From Lotus japonicus (lineage: Eukaryota; Streptophyta; Magnoliopsida; Fabales; Fabaceae): a stretch of 64,000 nt of DNA. The first letter of the stretch is position 1; every line of letters begins with the position of its first letter. The notes under the pieces are model-generated. The model worked only from the letters and a program-made list of their open reading frames with translations, did not search any database and had not been told where the DNA came from. Shown here piece by piece: positions 55,691 through 64,000 of this stretch. Both the position numbers and the translations under genes were made by a program. The stretch spans positions 42,398,066 to 42,462,065 of the forward strand of contig NC_080042.1 of assembly GCF_012489685.1 (NCBI RefSeq), given 5' to 3'.

Positions 55691-56633
55691 TTCATTCACT
55701 ATATATATGTGTAACTTGAAGAATGAAAAGAAAACAAAAATCTCACCCAAAAACCCACCCAAACCCGCGGCCACAAGAGGAGAAGGAGGAGAAGAGTTTT
55801 TCGCCGATTCTTGCCTGATCGTTCCACAGTTCGTTGCTACGCGTAGGCCTCAAGGTACTGATGCTAATCCTTACTTCTGATCGTAAATTCTGCCGCTTTT
55901 CTCTATGCTTTTCTGTGCTCTAAGTTTTGAGTTTTTTTCAAAACTATCCAAATAACTTCATCTTTCTATCTAAACTTATTCCCTGCGTGCCCATGAGCAT
56001 GTTTAGCGGATTACATTTCACCGATTCTCGCCGAATTGCCGCCGAGTTTCAATTCTGCTCATAATACCCAGTTTTGGCTAAAGTTCCAACCTTTGGGCTT
56101 AAAACCCTCGACTGAGCTTAGCGTTAGTAAGATTAGTCGTCATAATCGTCGTTGGTATCAACCCCATCTAATTTGTTTTTCGAAATTCTGATTTTGAGTT
56201 TCTGAGCTAAAAATATTGACCAAAATACCCCTGCGACAGTTTTCGATTCGATAATTTTTCTGAGAGTTTCCTTGGCCTAGATATCGCCTAAGAATACCTA
56301 GGAATCGATTTAGATCGAAGAAAAAGTTCGGAAACCCTATTTTACATAGTGGCCGAAACCTATTGCTTAGGGTACCGTGTCCAAAAATAATTTTTGGGTC
56401 TCTATGACCTGAGCCATTGCGTAACTCCTTCAATTGTCGAAATTTTGGCGCTGGTTTCGTGTCATTCCGAGTTCTGTAGCTCGAGTTATGCTCGTTTTAG
56501 TGAACGAGGTTCTGTCGTCTATCCATGCTTAAATATTGTACTCTTAAGCTTTTAAAGCTTTGTCTAACGCTAGTTAGTATTGTTTTGACCGAATTGACTT
56601 GTTTTGATTGACTTTCGCTTCGTTTGCTCAAAG

Positions 56634-56711
56634 ATTCGTTTGGAGGAACACTTGGAGCAGGAAAAGAGGATTGTGAAGGAGCCTTGCTTGAACACACTGG
56701 ACGAGTTCGAG
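56634..56711 (+). other. candidate 78-nt exon in LTR I
   Basis: Between CTCAAAG and GTTAGGGC. It is the most diverged copy (begins SFGGTLGAGKEDCEG) but still 78 nt and open in the same phase. Confidence 0.5.
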
Positions 56712-57999
56712 GTTAGGGCAACTTACTTGCTAGCTAATGCTTTGTAGGCGTCGATAAATTCGACTTGAGTTATTGTTTATGCATATGAATTGTCTGGATT
56801 GAAAATGTTTTCTGAAGGCTTCGGCCGAGTGAACTAATTGAGACGTGTGTCTCCGTTTTCTGGGTTTCGGCCGACATGGGAGATTAGGATTTATGGCATT
56901 GATATGTTGATAATTGACTCGCATGCTTAATTGTTAAATGGTTAACTATAGGCTATGTGATTATTTGTTCACATGATATTTGGATTATATTGATTATATT
57001 GTGTCTTTCTATTACGCACTTGAATTGCTGACTATATTGAATATACCGTGCAATTGTGCGAATGAGTGAGGAACGTCAAGATAGTGGATAACGGGTAGTT
57101 ATGCCAGACTCCTGACGAGTTTTTGGATAAAGTTTGATGGGACGGACCGAGGTTCGTACCCTATTATTGTTTTATGGATCGAGACCTTCTCAAAGGAAAA
57201 TTGAGTTTGAAAATGATATTGGAAAAACCCCATTTGAATTCACGTAAGAACTTGAGTTGTTCTGTCTAAGGCAAGAAGGGCTTTTAATGAGGCATTGTGC
57301 CCGGCCAGCTTACCTGGGAACTTCTCGGGCCATTACTTGGGTGATGATGGACCTTTTGTTTTGAGACCTTCTCCAGGGAATCATTGGAATTATGGGATCT
57401 TTGAAACTAATAGGATTAGAGACGAAACTTAAAAAATTTCATAATGAACCTCCATAATGTATTAAACAACCTCAAAACCCTTAATATAATGATAAAAGAC
57501 TCAGACGAAAGTTTAGGGCTTGAACATTAAGTTTTGAAAATGAGAAGTGTCGTCGGATCCAGGTTTCTGGGGAAACCATTGTGCGTTGGTACTTTGCTCG
57601 ATGAGCAAGTTTTATTGGTTGGCCAATCCAAGGGATAAGCCGGGGAACTAGTCAGTTCTGATTATGTTGATACTCTTTTGCTCGTTGAGCAGTTTGTTTG
57701 ACCATCGAGATGGTGAGCCATGGTAAGTTTAAGGATCACTGAGTGCGAGCTGCATTCTTTTGCTCGTTGAGCAGTTTGGTTGGCCATCGAGACGGTGAGC
57801 CCAAGTGACTAGGAAAGTTACCAAATACGATTAGCACTTCCTTGTTTACCTTAGGGTATTGTAGAGACAATGTACTCTAGCTAGACACGCGTGCCTTGGT
57901 GAGGACGATTCGTTGTTTGGCTAACCATATTGCATTCATGCATACATTTCTTGGAAAGTGTGCTGCTTTCCGAAGGACAATCTCAGATCGGACTTCATT

Positions 58000-58153
58000 G
58001 GAGCGAGATGCTTCACAGGAGCGTGCAGCTTCATAGGAGTGAGATGCTTCACATGAGTGTGCTTCTTCACAGGAGCGGTAGCTTCATAGGAGCGAGATGC
58101 TTCACAGGAGTGTGCTACTTCACAGGAGCGAGATGCTTCATAAAAGCGAGATG
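58000..58153 (+). repeat. short tandem repeat in LTR I at the C insertion site
   Basis: Irregular units of GAGATGCTTCACAGGAGCG / GCTTCATAGGAGTGA type, about seven copies. Element C is inserted after AGATG (58149-58153). Confidence 0.8.
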
Positions 58154-58600
58154 TGTAACACCCCGATTTCGGTGGCGTCACTTTAGTAACCAAAGAAATA
58201 ACTTAAGCGGAAAAACGTGAATTATTTTTTTTTTCCGATAATGTAAGTAAAGACAGAAAGAGATGAAACTCTAAAACGAAGATAACAGAACTAATATACA
58301 ATATGATTACAGCCCCCACTGTAAGTTGTAAACCACGTCACGAGTAAACCTCCAGTGACGGAAAGTAAAAGAGAGTAACGCCCGTAGGCAAAAGTACAAA
58401 CCAAGGTAAAAATACTGTGTCCGCAACACTAAACCTCAAAATCTGAGAACAAGTTGGCCCAGCGGCCTAAGAAAAGACCCCCTAAATCCAACCAGCTCTC
58501 TGTGATCTCCATAGGAAACCGCACAAAAAGCTACCGGTAGGAAACTACCCTGTCCCCAAAACTGAAGCATGACGGTCAGAGCATCGACACTACTCCTACA

Positions 58601-58729
58601 CTAATCCCATCTCGAGTAAGTCGCTCGGTGGCCAGCGGGGTCGACCACCCCTGAACCGTAATCCTCTTGATCAAGCTTCTTCAACCTAGTTTCCCCTGAA
58701 GGGTGAACCATCGTGAACCGGTCCGCCAT
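58601..58729 (-). CDS. truncated LTR ORF (42 aa) in C LTR
   Basis: Same start ATGGCGGAC, same length of 129 nt and same deletion junction at CTCGAG as in B, with a few substitutions and no stop gained. Confidence 0.5.
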   Translation of the reverse strand: MADRFTMVHPSGETRLKKLDQEDYGSGVVDPAGHRATYSRWD

Positions 58730-60176
58730 ACTCAACTGACAATGGCGTAGTCCGCCCAAACACACACAGAAGACGCGAGGGTCAACCCCAAAGAATTATA
58801 TAAATAATAAAACCAGATATATATAGGGTAATAATTATTTAGCCTCTCAGGCTTATACGTTTAGGGATAACATCCTAGGGTTGCATATATCACAATGAGT
58901 ATAAAGATCATAATAACAATTAGCATGCCTCAAGTAGGATAAACAGGTACCAATCACACTCAGCAACTAAGTCAGCATGTATGTTGCATGAAATGCAATG
59001 CTGGGTAACAAAATGCATTCCGGAAGAAGGATGGACACCATCGAGTCAGCCCTAACACCGGCCAAAGTGGGACCATTCCGCTCGGGCGTCTCTTACACCA
59101 CACAAAAGTAGTCAGATCAGCAGTGAACCCGTAGGTCTGCCATTCCGTCTGCTACTGAGGACCACCGTAGTGTCCTAAATATGGAAATCCGGGTCTTATG
59201 ACCATTTTGGAATCCACCGAGGTCCGGTAATCCGCCGTGTATTAACCTCAAAATGAGTGCATGAATGCAAGTGATTAGCCAAACAACGTCTCCGACCTCA
59301 CTCGACACGTCGTCACGTGTTCTGGCTAACTTATTGTCTCTAAAAAGCCTACCCTAAGGCAAATGTCGATTCTGCGACAAAATGAATTAATCAAAAAGAA
59401 GAAGAATGTACTTTGGAACTCATGGTTCCCGGCTAAACTTTAGATAGCCAATCAATAAACTGCTCATCGAGCGAAAAGGTACCGAAGTACTTGGAAACTT
59501 ATAGTCTCCGGCTGAACTTTAGATAGCCAAACATTAAACTGCTCATCGAGCGAAAAAGTATAAGCATACTCGGAAACTTGTAAGTTTCCTCAAGACTTGG
59601 ACTCGACGACACTTCTCATATTTCCCAAACTAATATTCAGGCTCTAAGCTCTTATCTAAGGGTATCATTATTGTTCAAAGGATTTAGAAATTGATTAATG
59701 TCTTATGAGTTTTCCGTGATAAAATAGTTTTCATTTTAATCTTATAATACTTCCTAAGAGTTTTTAGAGATCCCATAATCTCAAATAATTCCCTGAGAAG
59801 GTCTCGATCCATTAAAACATAACAAGGTCCGAACTCCGTTCGTCCTTTAAAACTCTCTCAAAATCTCATAAAAATTTGGCATGACCTGCCCGTAATCCTC
59901 ACTCCTCAGAATCTCAGGTACAAGTGGAATAGCATAAATAAAACAGCTCAGTCAAAAGCATAAACAACATATTCCAACACATCCTAAGTTAACCATGTAG
60001 CACGTAGCATGTGAATCATTTAGCACACAATATCATGGCATCAAGTACTCAACAAGTTCGGCCGAAGCCTCAGAAATCATTTCAGACATTTAGCAATTAG
60101 GTGCATAACACATAAATCAAGTCGAATTTCATCGACACCTAAAGCATTATCTAGTAATTCAGAGAGTAGCCCTCAC

Positions 60177-60254
60177 CTGTAACTCCTCCAGCGTTTTCCT
60201 CACAACCTCCTTCACGTTCCTCGCCTTGATCTCCAGGAAACTCCTCAAAAGAAC
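60177..60254 (-). other. candidate 78-nt exon in C LTR
   Basis: Minus strand, between CTTAAG and GTGAGGGC. It encodes SFEEFPGDQGEEREG and on, closer to E than to B in this segment. Confidence 0.55.
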
Positions 60255-61779
60255 CTTAAGCCAAAATCACAGAAATCAACACATTGAGTCAGAAACTCAG
60301 CAAGCAATAAGTCCTAGGGTTACACGGTACATTACAAACTCTGTGGTACGACAATCTAACGCGTTAAGACAAGTTTTCGAAAAAGTCGGATTTCCTCCCC
60401 CCTTGGTATAGCTCTCGGCCACTTTCCTTAATTGGGAGGGTCGATTTTTCTTCGATCAAACTTGGTTCCTAGGTTAACATACGCCGTAACTAAGACGGTT
60501 CTAAGCTCGGAAAAATTTTCGGATCGAAAACTGATATAGGGGTAGTTTGGTCATTATTTTTAGCTCAAAATTTCAAAATTGGATTTTTGAAAAACAGATT
60601 GGATGGAGACGTCCACAACGACGTTTATGACAACAAATCCTACTAGCACTAAGCCAAGTCGATAGATTAGAGCTTAAAGGTTGCGACTTTACCGAAAAAT
60701 GGGTATTTAAGGTAGAAATTGATCCCGGCGGCATTTCGTCGACATTCGACAAAATCTAATCCGCAGAACACGCTCAGGAGCATGCAGGGAAGAAGTTTAG
60801 ACACTGAAATCAAGCTATTTGGACAATTTTACAAAAAGCTCCAAACTTTGAGCTCAGAAAAACATAGAAAAAGTCGACAGATCTGACGATCAGAAGTGAG
60901 ATATAGTTTACCTACCTCAAGGTCTTCGATTAGCAACGATCGGTGAAGAAAACGGGCAAAGATTCGCGAAAATCCGGATCCTCTCTTTCTCTCTAGCTGC
61001 TCACGGTTTTTGGGGGAGGGAATGGGTGATTTTTTTGGCAAAAATCTAATTTTCAAGCTATTTATAGGTTTTGGAAAAAAACGGAAAAAAGATTTTTTTG
61101 CGATTCCGATTTTTCCTGCGCGTTCCTCTGCGCATTCTAAGATAGGTTCTGGCGACAGAATTCCAGAACTCAAAACAGGATTCTTGGAATTAAACCAAAA
61201 GATCCAAAATCGGCATAAGTCGGTGTAAGTCGGATTATCCCGAAAAACTACTTTTTGCAGTGATCGTCGGATGAGAAAACTTCCTTCTGAAGAAAGATTA
61301 GGAATGATGAGAGAAATAGGAGAACGCGGGTGGAATCTTCATTTGCAGCTCCGAATAGAAAAAGTCTTCATCGTCTGTCGATCTTAGGTTTCTCGAACTA
61401 TCAGGGATTCCGTTTCGGCAAACTTCCGAGAATTGAAATTTGACGTTCGTACTTTCCAGGATTTCGCATCGAAATAATTGTTTAAGGACGGAAAAGAGAA
61501 GTTCTAACATTTCTCTGAGGATTTTTGGAATTAGTTTCCATCGTGTCCTAAAGCGTAAATTAACTATTCACTAATACCTTTGACCTAGGATTAAGCGTAT
61601 GTTAGTCGTGCTATAACTCTTATCGGTTTTTCGATAAATTCTTGGACTTTTCCTGAACCTTTTTCCTTCCCAAATTTAACTTAATCAAATAAAATCTTTT
61701 ATTTTATTCACTTATCCAAAGCGTTAAAACTTGGGCCTTACATTACTACCCTCCAAAAAGAAAGTTTCGACCTCGAAAC

Positions 61780-63177
61780 TTATGGTTCAGTAAAAAGTTC
61801 TGGGTACTGTTCCTTGATCTTTTCCTTCAGCTCCCACGTCGCATCGCCGGTGTCCTTGTTCCAAATAACCTTCACTAACTCGATCTCTTTACCCCTCAAC
61901 TGCTTTATCCTTGTGTCACCAATGCTGATTGGCGGTGTCTCGAAAGACAAGTTATCCTTCAACTCAATGTCATCCAGCTCGATAACATGTGTCGGATCAG
62001 CAATATACTTCCTCAGTTGTGTCGCATGGAATACATCGTGAATGTTTGATAGAAAAGGCGGTAGTGCGATCTGATAAACTACCGGTCCTACACGACGAGT
62101 AATCTGATAAGGTCCAATGAACTTTGGCGTAAGCTTTCTTGATTTGATTGCTCGACCAACTCCTGTAGTCTGAGTAACTCGCAGAAACACATGATCTCCC
62201 TCTTCAAATTCCAGGGTTCTGCGCCTTTGATCTGCATAGCTCTTCTGTCTACTCTGAGAAGCCTTCATCTTCTCTCTGATCTGTTTAATCTTCTCAGTCA
62301 TCTGTTGCAGAAGTTCCGGTCCTACTAACAAATTCTCTCCATCTTGACACCAACATAAAGGTGTTCTACACTTGCGGCCATACAAAGCCTCATACGGTGC
62401 CATACCTATGGTCGTATGAAAACTGTTGTTGTATGTGAATTCAATCAGTGGCAATAGGGTATCCCAACTGCCCTTGTTGTCTAACACGCAAGCTCGTAGC
62501 AAATCCTCCAATGATTGGATAGTTCTCTCAGTTTGCCCATCGGTCTGTGGATGATAAGCAGAACTTAATCTCAGCCTCGTTCCCAAAGCCTCATGAATAG
62601 CTCCCCACAAATGTGAAGTAAACTTCGGGTCTCTATCGGAAACGATACTTGTTGGCACTCCATGAAGTCGCACAATCTCAGCTATATAAATCTCTGATAG
62701 CTTCTCCACGTTGTACGTGGTCCTCACAGGTATGAAATGAGCCGACTTAGTCAGTCGATCCACGATTACCCAAATCGAATCATATCCTTTTTGAGTTCTT
62801 GGCGACGCCACGACAAAATCCATCGATATGCTATCCCATTTCCATTGAGGTACATCCAAACTTTGTAGCATACCCGAAGATTTCTGATGTTCCACCTTCG
62901 CCTTTTGACAGATTAAACATGCAGCTACATATCCTGCCACTTGTCTCTTCATCCCTGGCCACCAAAAATTCACCTTCAAGTCCTGATACATCTTTTTCCT
63001 TCCAGGGTGAATGCTCAACTTGCTTTTGTGACCTTCGTCCATAGTCAACCTCCTTAAGTCAGGGTTGTTAGGTACGCACACTCTATCCTTGCATCGCAGG
63101 ATATTGTCACTCCCTACCTTGAATTCCGGGTCCTTACCCTGAATTACTAAATTCTTATTTTCCGAGTAAAAATTCAT
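61780..63177 (-). CDS. intact integrase with chromodomain, element C
   Basis: 465 codons without a break. The zinc finger is complete (His 50, His 57, Cys 87, Cys 90). The catalytic triad is Asp 120 (SMDFVV), Asp 181 (SDRDP) and Glu 217 (QTERT) with exactly 35 residues between the last two. The GPY/F module ([10 protein letters not shown]) and a chromodomain-like end ([35 protein letters not shown]) follow. The N-terminal start is simply the first Met of the frame, since upstream pol is broken, so the protein may not be translated as such. Integrase joins cDNA ends to target DNA; the chromodomain is thought to direct insertion to heterochromatin. Confidence 0.88.
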   Translation of the reverse strand: MNFYSENKNLVIQGKDPEFKVGSDNILRCKDRVCVPNNPDLRRLTMDEGHKSKLSIHPGRKKMYQDLKVNFWWPGMKRQVAGYVAACLICQKAKVEHQKSSGMLQSLDVPQWKWDSISMDFVVASPRTQKGYDSIWVIVDRLTKSAHFIPVRTTYNVEKLSEIYIAEIVRLHGVPTSIVSDRDPKFTSHLWGAIHEALGTRLRLSSAYHPQTDGQTERTIQSLEDLLRACVLDNKGSWDTLLPLIEFTYNNSFHTTIGMAPYEALYGRKCRTPLCWCQDGENLLVGPELLQQMTEKIKQIREKMKASQSRQKSYADQRRRTLEFEEGDHVFLRVTQTTGVGRAIKSRKLTPKFIGPYQITRRVGPVVYQIALPPFLSNIHDVFHATQLRKYIADPTHVIELDDIELKDNLSFETPPISIGDTRIKQLRGKEIELVKVIWNKDTGDATWELKEKIKEQYPELFTEP

Positions 63178-63460
63178 CTTGTAACTGTTGGTCTCGGATT
63201 TCTTCCATCAATCCATTGGTGATCTTGATCGTCCCAAACTTCAGTTCTCCCTCAGATGCTCTCACATCTAAGCTCAAATCTCAAAATTGTTCCAGCAGTT
63301 GCAGCTCCTTAACCATCATTGATGAGATATGCATCTTCCTGCTCAATGCATCACTAACGACATTAGCCTTTCCAGGATGGTATTGTAAGGTAAAATCGTA
63401 ATCCTTGAGAATTCCATCCAGCGTCGTTGTCTCATGTTCAACTCCTTCTGGTCAAACAAG
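63178..63460 (-). pseudogene. RNase H end of element C
   Basis: Remnant of the same C-terminal RNase H piece as in B (10158-10463). It is split into short frames, with one base less than B in the run near 63410, and stops before the replacement DNA. Confidence 0.8.
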
Positions 63461-64000
63461 TACTTTAAGCTCTATGTCGTCCTGCTCGACCACTCGTGTC
63501 GGTTCTATGTTGAAAATAACATTGGTTGACGCTACGTGCAATTGCACAACCTTAACCACTTGATCCTTTACTTTTGTTCGTCCAAAAATTCTGCTTAAAC
63601 TCAGTACACCTTTGGCATTCCAGAGTGAATGTTCAACCTGTCCTCGTGATCTCCACTCATGATTCAAAACTTAACTCGATCGCTCTATAACTCATAGACG
63701 AACTATTCCCTTGGAATCTACTAGTCCATTAACGTCGATTCCAACTTCGTAACTATCCTCATTCGCACCATGAAATCAATCTTCTACTTAGTCATCACTC
63801 AAAGTAAAACTCGACGTGAGTCTTAATACCTTGTGCATCGCTAGACCCAATCCCTTTTAACATCCATTCATCAGCAACTTATAAGCTAATCACCATTTAA
63901 TATCTTACAATCCATTATTGTCATCTCCCCTTTTTCGAGACTTCCCTTACTTGAACCATAAAACCAACCTTCACTTATTCACAACCCACTTTACAATTAC
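63461..64000 (-). other. replacement DNA of the B/C family (partial)
   Basis: Near-identical to 10464-11010, including the degenerate pol-like pieces ([14 protein letters not shown]). The window ends within it. Confidence 0.85.

Larger units (their letters stand above)
44115..58153 (+). repeat. element I: giant chromovirus LTR, interrupted by H and C
   Basis: Visible parts are 44115-44209 and 54879-58153. It starts AGTAAGACCC, the LTR start with its first T changed. It resembles E in having the 32-bp minisatellite and TATA box (55700-55708), then the 78-nt segment (56634-56711) and hairpin repeats (about 57595-57800). It is more diverged than the others. Element C enters at 58154 inside a short tandem repeat, and the end of I is outside the window. 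Whether it is a solo LTR or part of a full element cannot be told. Confidence 0.8.
58154..61742 (-). repeat. 3' LTR of element C
   Basis: Close to the B LTRs but with more differences than they show to each other. TATA-like box 61058-61067, 78-nt segment 60177-60254, truncated LTR ORF 58601-58729. Confidence 0.92.
58154..64000 (-). mobile_element. element C: second copy of the non-autonomous B family (partial)
   Basis: Its 3' LTR is 58154-61742 (3,589 bp). The polypurine tract, an intact integrase-chromodomain frame, an RNase H remnant and the same replacement DNA as in B follow to the window end. The match to B across the replaced segment shows common descent from an already defective element. 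The left target pentamer would be AGATG; the right one is outside. Confidence 0.92.

Noticed and set aside
1..64000. CRISPR arrays, bacterial operons, phage or defence islands
   Set aside because: All repeats are explained by LTRs, minisatellites or transposon ends, and the gene content is that of plant transposable elements.

Overview
The window is a block of nested transposable elements from a plant nuclear genome. I see no complete host gene. The flowering-plant call rests on the element types: Tekay-type chromoviruses with giant LTRs, an Athila-like element, a Tat-type element with an antisense ORF, a Cassandra TRIM with 5S-like LTRs, a plant L1 LINE with an RNase H tail, a hAT-type non-autonomous element and a CACTA end. 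A eudicot is likely; I cannot name the species.

Layout. 1-1863: unassigned sequence plus a minus-strand LTR (809 to about 1528). 1864-26085: element A, a full-length Tekay-type Ty3/gypsy chromovirus (plus strand, ~4.05-kb LTRs, about 12.8 kb without its guest) whose gag and pol carry several breaks. Its 5' LTR is split by element B (5166-16624, minus strand, ~3.58-kb LTRs, TSD CCAGG), a non-autonomous relative lacking capsid and reverse transcriptase. 26086-29301: fragments, tRNA-like repeats, a 977-bp hAT-type element (TSD GTTATATT) and a tandem duplication. 29302-37609: a 5'-truncated minus-strand L1 LINE split by a 4,577-bp solo LTR (E, 29443-34019, TSD CCCAG). 37610-42674: the rest of the duplication, then the 3' part of a Tat-type element with an antisense ORF, interrupted by a Cassandra element (40160-40907, TSD AGCGG). 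42675-44114: AT-rich DNA, a CACTA end and a short LTR fragment. 44115-58153: LTR I (plus strand), split by solo LTR H (minus strand, TSD AGAGT), itself split by an Athila-like gag-protease element G (44843-51478). 58154-64000: element C, a second copy of the B family inserted in I and running off the window.

The most interesting system lies inside the giant LTRs. The A and E LTRs encode a 160-166 aa protein with a conserved N-terminal block, a proline/acidic linker and a C-terminal hydrophobic-acidic tail. About 1.5-1.7 kb upstream, all eight LTR copies (A twice, B twice, C, E, H, I) carry a segment of exactly 78 nt between a splice-acceptor-like AG and a donor-like GT, open in one phase although its middle has diverged. 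This suggests a spliced, LTR-encoded gene. In the non-autonomous B/C family the downstream ORF is cut to 42 codons, alongside loss of capsid, protease active site and RT, while C keeps an intact integrase-chromodomain ORF.

Relative ages follow from nesting: B is younger than A, G younger than H, H younger than I, C younger than I, E younger than the LINE, Cassandra younger than the Tat-type element, and the hAT insertion younger than the tandem duplication.
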